The translations under genes were made by a program, and so were the position numbers. DNA of 64,000 nucleotides from positions 248,001 through 312,000 of the forward strand of contig JADNYV010000008.1 in the NCBI GenBank assembly GCA_015501055.1. Direction: 5' to 3'. The notes beneath the pieces are model-generated. The model did not search any database. It worked only from the letters and a program-made list of their open reading frames with translations, and was not told the origin of the DNA. This document shows, one piece after another, positions 35,467-45,344 of the stretch (positions are counted from its first letter, which is position 1; each line of letters begins with the position of its first letter). The stretch comes from Mucidula mucida (lineage: Eukaryota > Basidiomycota > Agaricomycetes > Agaricales > Physalacriaceae).

Positions 35467-37028
35467 TCATCTATATTTCTCTGTTGAGCATCGGCGTCCC
35501 CAGATCTCTTTCTCCCTAGCCCAGAAGTCAATAATCAAGTTTCCATGGCCAGAAGGCGAGACATTCTTCTTACCAACAATTGCCCAGTTCCGCGTACTCG
35601 GGATCCGCAACGTCTCACACTCTATCTGCCATCCACAATGTCGACTCAGGCTCGCAAGCCAGACGCGATACATCGAGTACGCGGACGAAGGACTCGAGTG
35701 CCCGCCTAAACTGAGACTTTCAATGAATGAAGCCTCATCTTCCCCATCTGCAAGTGGGAAACGAGCACTCAATGATCTATCAAACTTTGCATCAAACGTC
35801 CAAGGACAACACGGTATCGAGATATATCCCGACGCTGAATGCATTGTAGCCAAAACGGGAACCCACGGCGTGAGCTCATCAGCATGGTTCCCAATGATGA
35901 AGACGCCAGGTAGTAGATATGGATCGGGTGTCTCGCTGAAAGGATTGAATGCGTGGACATGAAGATGCTCGTGAGTCTCCTTTGAGTAATGACTCCAGGA
36001 TATACGGGCTCTTAGATCTATCCCGCAACCGTGGTATCCCTCCGAGATAAGGATATGAGTGAGCAGGCCGTTTCCGCAGCTGAAGATGTTCCTTATGTCA
36101 ATATAGCGTGGGCGGAGAAGCAACGAACCCAAAGTCAAGAAATCCATTCGGAGGGCGGTCACGGTAGGAGAGTTGCCACAAGAGGATGAGATATGTCGCG
36201 ATTCCGATATCCTAGATATCCATTAGTGTTGTTGAAGATTATACATGGGAAGTCTACCTCAAATACATGCTTCAGGGGGTCCGTAGTCTCCTGCCACGAG
36301 TTTACAAGATGCTTATACTTCTCCCTCATCTGCAGGTACTTATCTTGGTACACCTCTCGTGGTACCAGATTATCGTGTTGCACCCTTTTCTTATAGTTGG
36401 TCATGGCGCCCCATCCATATCGGTGAAGGGTATCCAGTAGCGCCAGCGATGTGCGGAACAAGCGTGAATTGACATCTGAAGGTGTCGCAGGGAGTGGCAG
36501 TACATCGAGTTGGAGCGTAGGAGGATCAGAGTCTAAGTAACGAAAACCGATGTGAGATACCGCCGGGTGGTAATACGGTAGCGGTGAGCCAAGAGGCGTT
36601 AGGACGAGAACTGTGGGTAGATCGTCGTCCTCTCGCGCGTACAGGGTACAATATTGCACTAAAGGCTCATCCCGCCCTGGCCGACGAGGTAGCAAGCGCC
36701 TATGTATACATCGAAGCGGCACATGTCCCTCTAGTAGAGGAATCTCGTCAGGGAAGTTGTCTGTCGTGTCGGACAGCTGCTCAGAGCGGAGGATGAGTGT
36801 AGAATTGTATTCTGGGTGCTCAACAAGTTGTGCAACAGCTATTTGAAACTATAAACGCGTTAGTACTAGATAATGGGACGGGGACGAGTCACAAACGAGG
36901 TCTTTGGGAAAGCCTGCATTACAGTACAACAGTGATGTCCATGGATGTTCAATACTAGAGAGCGGTGGTAGATTTGGCCCTTCAAAATCCGTTTTTGGCT
37001 CGAATCTTGGCCTGATCGGAGCGGACAT
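35467..37028 (-). CDS. TRM44: tRNA (uracil-O2)-methyltransferase Trm44
   Basis: SAM-dependent enzyme that forms 2'-O-methyluridine at position 44 of serine tRNAs. The start at 37028 (MSAPIRPRFEPKTDFEGPNL, then HPWTSLLYCNAGFPKDL) and later exons (RDEPLVQYCTLYAREDDDLP, LLDTLHRYGWGAMTNYKKRV, KYLQMREKYKHLVNSWQETT, KHVFEDIGIATYLILLW) match the family. The SAM motif FLDFGCGNGLLTHILISEGY spans an intron, followed by GCGIDLRARISW, IGNHADELTPWVPVLA and ISIPCCPWTFDAKF. It ends at 35467. Four introns, intact frame. It shares a 63-base divergent intergenic region with the RanGAP gene. Confidence 0.9.
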
Positions 37029-37091
37029 GAGAAGGAAGAAGAAAAGAGAACCGCACGTGATGCCGATCACCTTTCTCCTCAACAGTCATCG
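37029..37091. promoter_or_regulatory. 63-bp divergent promoter between TRM44 and RanGAP
   Basis: Only 63 bases separate the opposite start codons, so the two genes must share core promoter DNA and their 5' UTRs are very short or overlap. No TATA box is present. Confidence 0.55.
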
Positions 37092-38336
37092 ATGTCGTTC
37101 TCCTTACACGGCCAAGGCCTCAAACTCGATACCCGAGCCGACATTGAGCCACATCTGGCCGGCGTCGACCCCACCAAGATTGAGGAGATCCATTTTGGTG
37201 GCAATACCCTCGGTGTGGACGCGTCGGAAGCCCTTGCAGAGTTTCTAGCAAAGGCTGTTAACCTCAAGGCTAGTCAAATTCCTATCGTCTTTTGCCGATC
37301 ATAACACGTCCAATAGATCGCAGACTTTGCAGATATATTCACTGGGCGCCTCATCACCGAAATACCCCTCGCCCTCACCGCCATCTGCAACTCCCTCGTC
37401 GACAAAACCAGCCTCGTCGAGCTCGATCTGAGCGACAATGCCTTCGGAGGCAGATCCGTCGATCCTATCGTTCCATTTCTCACTAATAACCGCACTTTCC
37501 AAATCCTCAAGATCAACAATAACGGTCTTGGCCCAGCCGGCGGCAAGGTCCTTGCCAATGCGCTCCTCGAGTCTGCCAAAATCAGCCAGTCCAAAGGCGA
37601 AAAGTCAAACCTTCGCACCGTCATCTGCGGACGTAACCGTCTTGAGGACGGTTCTGCACCGTTTTGGGCAGAGGCGTTTGCGGCACATGGATCCCTCACG
37701 GAGATTCGCATGCCCCAGAACGGTATCCGCATGGACGGGATAACCGCCCTTGCGCACGGTTTAGCAAAAAATCCCGGTTTGGAGTACATCGATCTCCAGG
37801 ATAACACGTTCACATTCGAGGGCGAGCTTACTGGGGTTCAGGCATGGACAGATGCCCTTTCCTCTTGGCCAGAGCTAAAGACGCTAAATCTCTCAGATTG
37901 CGTTCTGTCTGGCGACGGCGAGGTCCCATTACTCGTGTCGAAGCTTGCGGAAGGGTCAAATCCCAAGCTGCGTACTCTGCAGTTGCAGAACAACAACTTA
38001 GAGGCGGCGACGTTTGAACTCTTCGCGAACACTATTGCGACGACTCTGCAGGGCCTTATGTCGTTAGAGCTCCAGTGGAATGAGCAGGAGGAGGATGACG
38101 AGTTTTTAGAGGCTGTTGGTTTGACTATGAAGGCACGCGGTGGCAAGCTTGTCGTGTCGGACGAAGATGAGGAAGAAGAGGAGAAGGAAGCAGAGGAGGA
38201 GATAAAGGAAGAGGAAGAGACGAAGGAGGAGAAAGAGGCGGTCCTTGCGGAAGCCGTCCAACCAGCGCCTGCTCCAACAAAGAAGGACGACACAGACGAA
38301 CTGGCAGAGCTCCTCGGCAAAGTTGAGATCAAGTAG
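37092..38336 (+). CDS. RNA1: Ran GTPase-activating protein (RanGAP/Rna1)
   Basis: Cytoplasmic GAP for Ran in nuclear transport: leucine-rich repeats plus acidic tail. Exon 1 is 37092-37268; exon 2 starts at 37317 and is uninterrupted to the stop at 38334-38336. Repeats include EEIHFGGNTLGVDASEALAE, SLVELDLSDNAFGGRSVDPI, FQILKINNNGLGPAGGKVLA, the NRLEDGSAPFWAE repeat after the conserved Arg in ICGRNRLE (the RanGAP catalytic-type Arg region), LTEIRMPQNGIRMDGITALA, LEYIDLQDNTFTFEGELTGV and LRTLQLQNNNLEAATFELF. The tail is Glu/Asp/Lys-rich (about 38160-38250), as in Rna1p. The only intron has a GC donor (AAG|GCTAGT...AATAG|ATC), required for the frame. Confidence 0.92.
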
Positions 38337-38590
38337 ACGTAGATGTTAATATTTATGCTGCGTTAATTAGGTCAATTGGATACTCGTTGGTATATATCCT
38401 ACCCATTTGTTGTATGATACGTTGACGTGATCGCTCACGACAATCTAACGATTCTCGGTGCAGTATATCGCCCTCAGAGGATGGATTTGACGTTACCTAC
38501 TATGATTGTTACAGGGTACATAGAACTACTTACTCGCTTTTTTTTTGCCTTTCCTTCCATTCGTATGTTTTCATGAACTTCAGAACCAAG

Positions 38591-40066
38591 TCACAGTCGA
38601 GCTTGTGCAGAGTCATATCCGGTTTTGCCGGGAACAACTGAGAAAGCAGGACCGCCCTTCCCATACATCGTGCGCAAGTCTTTCACTAACGCATCTGGCG
38701 CCTCCCAAGCCGCAAAATGACCGCCCTTGGTATAGGATGTATTGCTGAAGATGAGGTTTCCGTTCGACGTGTACCATCTAGTCGGTTCGTTAGAATGTAT
38801 GTAGGCCATTCAAATCTATCGCTTACGAGAGGGGACGAACTACAAGTTCACCTGGGAAGACAGAGATGCCCATCGGAATAGAAGGCCGTTGCCGTGCTAA
38901 CTTCAGCGAGTCTCCGCTCTGATAAGTCTCGTAATAAATACGAGTGGAAGCCGTTGGACCAGCTCTGGAGAACAAGTATATGGAAATCCAGGTGAGAACT
39001 GGAGCGTCGTCAGTGGCGTAGCAGGTCTCATGATAATTGAGGATACCTTCATCGTCGGTCCAAGGGTAGTTGTCAGTCCAGGAAAGCAGCTTCTCGTAAA
39101 TCCAACCGAATAAACCCACGGGAGAATCGGTCAACGAGTATCCTGGGCAAACACTGAGATACAACTGCACCATACAGCCTCCACGAGCTGCGTAAACATA
39201 CCAAGGGTTTGAGGTTGAGTGGCCTGTTCCATGTAATAACCCCTTCCTTGCTTGTCGAGTTCTTGAGACTTCTGCAATCTTGATTTTTCAGCCGCAGTAT
39301 ATGGCATCATCAGATGCTTCAAATATGCAACGGGACGAGTAACAGGGGGCGGGAATCCGCTAAGACATGAGCCAGCTGTTCTCAGTACAATCATCACCAT
39401 TCAACAAAACAAACTGGGCCTACAGGGGAAAATTGGTATGCCATGCCTTGACATGCTTGCCCCCATACTTGAGGGCCATGGCACGAGTTATCTACTTTGG
39501 TTTAATGCATACTGACTCGAGGAGAAGAAACTCGCCAAACTACCCCAGTCACCGCCTTGAGTAACTGATTCATGATTTCGCTTAGTCTCTAGTCGCAGCA
39601 AATACACAGTCATCTCACCGTATTCATTATACCCGAGGGCTAACATCAACTTGTCAGTAGCGGAAGGATTTTGCGAGCTTCCAAGAAACTGCCGGGCCCT
39701 AGCGCGACGTCAATGAGCGGAGCAGGTAATGCGTAAGAGCCGACTTACAACCGTGCATAAACAAGAGTGGGATAGCGCCCACAGCCTTGCTTGTCTAGTG
39801 CACGTAGTGAATGTTCAGCGTCTCGAAGCCGGCAACCTCAATGTCACGAGTAAACTGGGGTAGTTCAGCATTGAGAGCAGCTTCTTGAGCGCGCCAGTCA
39901 AAGTCCATTTTCCAATAATCAACTAGCCGGCACATGTCTGCGAGCGGCGCGCCGTAGCTTGTCCCAGAATTTTCAAGCTCATCAGGAAAGACACAGAGGG
40001 CGAGCTTGCGGCGAGGTCGATTTTGTCATCAGAGACAGAGATTTGGAAGGGTTGTTCATTTGACAT
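38591..40066 (-). pseudogene. Epoxide hydrolase EH2 (decayed copy)
   Basis: Full-length relative of EH1 on the opposite strand with three independent lesions. It starts [16 protein letters not shown] (40066), then a four-base deletion at about 40020 breaks the frame within the LLRRKL codons. A stop (TAG for CAG) occurs at about 39797 in the stretch IHYVH*TSKAV. After [12 protein letters not shown] (about 39667) the DNA jumps directly to [11 protein letters not shown], dropping the [15 protein letters not shown] exon part, an intron and the next exon start. The 3' half still reads well ([56 protein letters not shown], stop 38591-38593). Not able to make an active hydrolase. Confidence 0.88.
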
Positions 40067-40458
40067 TGTGAAGGGCGTTTCTCGGGCAAGAGGGAGAGTC
40101 GACCCATGTTATTGGACTGCTGCGTTCGAGCGAGATCGATATCGACTTGCTGGGTGACCGGTTATGAGACCGGTCCGAGGCACATGGTCCGTTTCTGTAA
40201 TCGGCCACGTGTTCGGAAGACGGGAGTTACGCGATGCTAGACTATGGTTTTCTTGCAGTTCGCGTACCCTCGTGGTTAGCATTCGGCATGATTGACTGGA
40301 AGTCAAGCTTCGCGTTTGGAAAAGATTGTTCAGACAAAGCCCAAAGCGATCCTGAAGTCGTTTAACAGTGTACTGACAGTGCATGCGACAAGTATACTAG
40401 CTGCTGCTAGGACTGCATATAAAGCCTTTCCAGGTATTGTCACAATCACACGTTTGGG
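40067..40458. other. Intergenic stretch between EH2 and the 3' half of EH3
   Basis: About 390 bases including the presumed EH2 promoter; a CATATAAAG at about 40417 is far from any start. No other feature seen. Confidence 0.35.
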
Positions 40459-41462
40459 CTAAGCATATCCGGCTTTGCCGGGAACGACAGAGAAGGCAGG
40501 ACCACCCTTGCCAAACATCTTATGCAAATCTTTCACTAGCGCGTCCGGGGTTTCCCAAGCAGCAAAGTGACCGCCTTTGTTGTGAGATGTATTGCTGAAG
40601 ACGATATTTCCGTTACTCGTATACCAGCTAGCGAGGTTGTTAGTGCATGCTGGTCATTCAAAGTCATTCCTTACGAGAAGGGAGAAACAATAGGCTCTCC
40701 GGGGAAGATAGAGACGCCCATAGGCACAGAAGGCCGTTGTTGCAGGAGGTACTCCACGTCACCGCTCTGATAAGTCTCATAATAGATACGGAGAGAAGCT
40801 GTTGGACCAGCCCTGGAAAACCAGTAGATCGAAATCCAAGTGAGAACTATAATATCTTCAATTGATGTCAAGCGTCATTCCATGATGAAAGGCATGCCTT
40901 CATCGTCGGTCCAAGGGTACTTGTCACTCCAGACGTACAGTTTCTCGTAAATCCAACCAAGCAAACCCACAGGCGAATCGGCTAACGAGTAGCCTGAAAA
41001 ACGTACTTAGACACGACCGTGTCACGGACCTGTGTGGACTCACCGAGGGTCTGAGGTTGAGTGGCTTGTTCATGGTGGTAACCCCGTCCGTGCCTTTCGA
41101 ACCATTGAGACTTTTGCAATGCTGCTTTTTCAGCCACAGTATATGGTGTCACCAGATGTTTAAGATAGGAAATAGGGCGATTGATAGACGGCGGTGTCCC
41201 ACTGACATGTCAAGGGAGTTTAGTAGTTCATCAGCCCAGAAAGCAACTGGACGTACACTGGCATATTGGTATGCCATGCCTTGACATGCTTACCACCGTA
41301 CTGAAGGGCCATTGCGCGAGTGATCTACATCGCTATCAATACTGGTGAGTTGAAGAAGACAAGTTGGCTTACCCAATTACCCCAATCACCCCCTTGCGTA
41401 ACTATTTCATGGTGATTACTAAGAGTTGCAGCAGGTCAAGCATACTTATCTTACCGTACTCT
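40459..41462 (-). pseudogene. Epoxide hydrolase EH3, 3' half (separated by the retrotransposon)
   Basis: The downstream exons of EH3. Reading down from about 41462 it resumes with codons for EY and a GTAAGA donor, then TQGGDWGN (nucleophile Asp), [96 protein letters not shown], then [20 protein letters not shown] with the catalytic His, and PGKAGYA, stop 40459-40461. Within this half the frame is intact across several introns, so the only disabling event visible is the insertion at 41463. Confidence 0.88.
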
Positions 41463-41724
41463 TTCACGACTAGGGAAATGTACAGTGACAGGTTGCTCAT
41501 AGGGTACAAATGAATACATTCTTTTGTGAAAGTCTTCCTAGACTAACTGCTTGCGTGTGATGGGAAAAGGGGGAGGCTCGGATAACCTTGGTAGGACGTC
41601 CGAGTCGACCTTGGGGTGAGCAGAGAAGGGGAACCGAAAACTCCCAACTCCTGCAGCCTTCGGCGCGTCGAGGGTCCCGCACTCTCGAACCCCCATCCCA
41701 ACGCAAGCCGAAAAGGCCCTACTC

Positions 41725-42816
41725 TCATATCCTTTCGACGTGCATCACTCCCAAGAGGTCCAACTGCCGCCAGTATCTCAAAAAGGCGTCCGATGACCAT
41801 CTTCCGAGCGCCTTCACCACGCTTGGTTCCTTCCCCTTCAACAAGAAATAGGTTGTCCCCCCAATTCTGAAAGAATGTCCTGTCAACCTCGACAATCCGA
41901 CCCCGGCCCAGATGTCGTTACACCGTAGTAAGAAGGATCTCTTCGTGAGGATCTTCCTCTGGCCTTTCCGATCCAAGTATGAAGCGAGCATGTCGTCGCT
42001 GGCAAAGTCGTTCATGCTGAGGTGATGTTCCAGCGCCGCTATCGGATCTGTGATTCCCCGCTGGGCGCAGATCGTGACGTCCTCTCCCTGCTCTTTCTTT
42101 GTTTTGGTCCAGGGGAGAAATAGCGACCTGGAACCGTGTTCTGAAAGGGACTCTCCCAGCCCATTGCTCTTCGGATAATTCCTCCTGTCGAATTTGTCCT
42201 CGTTTGGCGAGTCTGGCATGAGTTCCCCAAGCCGGCACTGCACGTAGAAAGCTGTAGTCGCCAGAGACGCGACACAGTTGTCCTTCCCATCTGTGACGTC
42301 CAATCCTTTCAGCAGAACTTCCAGCCTCTGCAGAGTCACCGGTGGTCTGATCTGTTTCCTCTCTCTAGGACGTTCCTTCTTTACGCCTTCCATGACCTGC
42401 TTCAGACTCTGCCAGGTCGTCCATTCCTCTCCGTTTGCTATGTGGAAGGCTCGGATGCCGTTTATCTTGCTTGGCAGGGAGGCGGAGCCTTTTTCGCCCA
42501 TCCATGAGGCGGCGTATTCGCAGACTATCTCCTCCTGCGCCGGGAAACACATTTCCTGCAGGATCTCGTGCATCTCGCACCACCTTAAATAACTTCTCAT
42601 TCCGCTCCTGTGGCCCTTCTTGGTGCCCTCTGCCCACAATCTCGCGATAGAGGCCCGTACTGTGTCGGAGATGTTTGTTTTCCGACCGAAAGCTAGGATG
42701 TAGTCTGCTAGGATGTCCTCGTCCTCTTTGCGTCTCCTGAGGCAAGGTTTCGACTGTCGCTTTTGCTTGGTGTCGCGTTTGGTCGCATTTGCGAGGCTAT
42801 TTCTCAGCCTGACCAT
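41725..42816 (-). CDS. Tyrosine recombinase of the retroelement
   Basis: Phage-integrase-type recombinase that inserts the element's circular cDNA. The whole catalytic set is present in one open frame: Arg in FYVQCRLGELM (about residue 205 of the 42846 frame), H-x-x-R in LTGHSFRIGGTTYF (324/327), Trp in the H/W position of LGRWSSDAFL (350) and the nucleophilic Tyr in FLRYWRQL (358). An N-terminal SAM-like, DNA-binding part precedes it (HRSGMRSYLRWCEMHEILQE). Start chosen at 42816 (MVRLRNSLAN); an in-frame ATG exists at 42846. Ends MHVERI. Intact, so the element may still be active. Confidence 0.88.
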   Translation of the reverse strand: MVRLRNSLANATKRDTKQKRQSKPCLRRRKEDEDILADYILAFGRKTNISDTVRASIARLWAEGTKKGHRSGMRSYLRWCEMHEILQEMCFPAQEEIVCEYAASWMGEKGSASLPSKINGIRAFHIANGEEWTTWQSLKQVMEGVKKERPRERKQIRPPVTLQRLEVLLKGLDVTDGKDNCVASLATTAFYVQCRLGELMPDSPNEDKFDRRNYPKSNGLGESLSEHGSRSLFLPWTKTKKEQGEDVTICAQRGITDPIAALEHHLSMNDFASDDMLASYLDRKGQRKILTKRSFLLRCNDIWAGVGLSRLTGHSFRIGGTTYFLLKGKEPSVVKALGRWSSDAFLRYWRQLDLLGVMHVERI

Positions 42817-43038
42817 AGTGAGAGTGTGAGGGAGACGCGTCGTCACGCCTGTGACCCGATCGTTCCTCCGCTCTGAGGATTATCCCAGTGGTCATTGGGT
42901 GCTCCCTTGTCTACTTTTCCCGTCGGGAAACTGGTGTATCGGCTAAATTCCCTGACTTGGAATCCTTCTCGCCTGGCTTTTCTTCTTTGTCAGGCGTCGC
43001 TGGTCTCTCGACCTTCAGCTGTGGCTGGCCTCTGCAAG

Positions 43039-43075
43039 GCGCCGTAGCTCAGTGGTTTGGTGTCCCTTCACCGGG
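43039..43075 (+). other. tRNA-like segment with a Pol III box A
   Basis: The run GCCGTAGCTCAGTGGTTTGG matches a Pol III box A (TRGCNNAGYNGG). No box B and no second half of a cloverleaf follow, so it is not a tRNA gene. It lies in the non-coding gap between the recombinase and RT frames of the retroelement, antisense to them. Confidence 0.35.
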
Positions 43076-43163
43076 ATCCGAAGTGTCTCTCAACGGACTC
43101 GTCTTAGTTGTAGTATGTTGAACCATTTGTTCATCTTTTTCGATGCCTTTCTCTTCTTTTCTC

Positions 43164-43185
43164 TTTTTTTTTTTTTTTTTTTTTT
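43164..43185. repeat. T22 homopolymer (A22 on the element strand)
   Basis: Twenty-two uninterrupted T on the plus strand, so an A22 tract on the coding strand of the retroelement, about 65 bases after the RT/RNase H stop and well before the recombinase start. Confidence 0.9.
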
Positions 43186-43250
43186 GAAAAAGGGTAGCTG
43201 AGAACGATTCTGATTCTGCGATATTCTATGTCTATAACAAAGTGTGCAAT

Positions 43251-45344
43251 CTACAATTCGTGATACCTTACTGAAGGCACAACAAACTGGGCCAGATGAT
43301 GGGGAATAGCGGGTGGGTACGGTAGGAGCCTCTTCTTTAACGGGAACTCTCCTCGCGAGGGCGCGTCGGCGATGTTGTCATGCGTCGACACCCACTCCAG
43401 TGTCAGCCAGATCTTGTAATCTTGCATCAGGCTGATGATGCGCCGTAGGATCTCGTTCTGGCGCTTCCCTCGAGAACATCCTGCCTTCAACGCGCCAACC
43501 ACGCCCTGGTTGTCCGACCTGAGAATGATGTGGCAGTCTGTTATGTCCATGGCCTTCAGCGTGCGCAACACCATCTCTACGGCGACCATTTCTGCCCAGC
43601 CGATATCTCGCCCGACGGACTTCCATCCTGGCAAGAGTCTCCAGGCAAGCCATCTGCCGTTGATCACCAGGCCAATGCCCCACAAAGTGGAGGCGTCCAC
43701 CATGAGAACAATGTCCACTCTTGGCTCGGATGGGCGGACACATTCCATCCCAACGAAGTCTTGTCTCAACTTCTGCAACCACCAATCGATGTCCTCCGCG
43801 AATTCCTCGTTAATGCGGTGCTTGGCGTAGCCGGGCTTCTCTCCAAAGCTTGCTGCGAATCGGTAGAGAGATGGCATATGGGAGCGGCCTTCTCGCGCCA
43901 CCAGGCAGACATGGTTCAGGGTCCCAACAACGGACTCCACTTCCTTCCTCGATACCATTGCCCCCTTCTCCGCGAATGGTTCCAGCTTCTCGACGTACTT
44001 CGTCTTCTTCTTCTCCGGGAGGCAGACGACCTTCGTCAGGAGATCCCAATCGAAGCCGATGTACTGGAAGTCGTAGGCAAAAGGCTTGAACTTGTCCTTG
44101 GCCCATGGCCATCCTAAGCGCCCCGCAATCTCCCAGATCAGTTCTGCCGAGTACGTATACTCAAAATCTCCGTTCTCCAGCCGACGCTTGGGGTATCTGA
44201 AGAAAATGAAGTCGTCGACCCACTTCAAGACCGCCTGAATGCCGTAGAAGAGGAAAATTGTAACAATTGCATCTGCTATCCTCCCAAAGATTCCCGGCGA
44301 AGATGACCCACCAAAGTCCAACGTCGGGTTCAACGAGAACACAATGCCCAGCATCACGACTGTGAAAATCCTCTCGTCCGGCCTGACCGGGACATTTCTG
44401 AACGCCAATTCCACGTCGAACACGGCCACCTGTGTACCCTCTGGCGCATCCGCCACCTTGAGGAAACATTCCGCGAACGTCCCCCATTCGCACTGAAACT
44501 CGTCTGTGTCTATAACTGCGTTGATTGATGTCGTCTTCGGATCCATGCATATCTTTTCTCTAGAGTGATCCGGGTTCTGTTTCCTAGCGTCTAATTCTTC
44601 TGCAAGTTCTTTCGAAAGCGGTATGTGTGGAAACGAGTGATCTGTGGTAATGCGAAACTTTCCTGGTCGTTGTTCGACCACGTTCATTGGTGCTGATCTG
44701 AAGAAACCTGCGCCGCTGTCAGCAGACCGCCCTCAGAAGGAAAACTAGGCGTTACCTATCCTGCGTTCTAACTCCTCTCTGGAGAACACTCCTTGTAACC
44801 TCCCTTTCGCTCGCTCCTCGGCGTACTTCTCGTCGATGAACGCCAGGTGTTCCGGCACCTTCGTATGGTTGGGCGGCATAAAGGTCTCGCTGAGATGAAA
44901 CTGTCCCAGACCCAGAGAAAACCCCTCTCTAATTCCTCTCGGAATGTTCTCGAACTGCTCCAGCGTTCCTGCCGCTCTGAGCTCCTCCTCCCACGCGTCC
45001 GCTTTGAAGGGTGTGACGATAGGGAACAAATCTTCCGTGACCTCCTCCCCCTTCGGCCGCGCGTCGATACTCGACGCCTGCGGCCCCACCTCCCCCTCCC
45101 CCTCCCCAACCTCAGGCGGAGTGGGTCTGCGAGTTGTGGGTTGAAAGGCCACAGATCCCGCAGGCATGAGCGAAGGTTTCGTTGGTTCCGCATCCTGGGC
45201 GGTTGCAGGTCTTGCCGTGGTTCCATGCAAAGCAGAATTTGTGCCCGGTCTTCTTTTCAACCATTCCTCGGCCGTTGGGAGCTTTCTCGACGATGAGAGA
45301 GTCCCCTCCGGGGCAGTTTTCTGACCGGTGAGCGGTGGACCCAT
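43251..45344 (-). CDS. Reverse transcriptase-RNase H of the retroelement
   Basis: Polyprotein for cDNA synthesis. An N-terminal exon (from ATG 45344) ends ELERRIG; removal of a 48-nt GT-AG intron (44709-44756) joins it to FFRSAPMNVVEQRPGKFRIT. RT motifs: DHSFPHIPLS, VAVFDVELAFRNVPVRPD (first catalytic Asp), FGGSSSPGIFGRIADA, and LKWVDDFIFF in which WVDD stands for the usual YxDD box. RNase H follows: IVLMVDASTLWGIGLVI (Asp), GWAEMVAVEMVLRTLK (Glu), ILRSDNQGVVGALKAG (Asp), WVSTHDNIADAPSRGE (Asp). Stop just below 43254. Frames are open throughout. The first exon overlaps the zinc-knuckle end of Gag in another frame. Confidence 0.87.

Noticed and set aside
41725..42816. The recombinase as a Crypton (recombinase-only DNA transposon)
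   Set aside because: It is co-oriented with RT-RNase H and Gag inside one insertion bounded by the two halves of EH3, which fits a DIRS/Ngaro element better.
43039..43075. A tRNA gene
   Set aside because: Only box A is present; the D stem does not close and there is no T-arm or box B.
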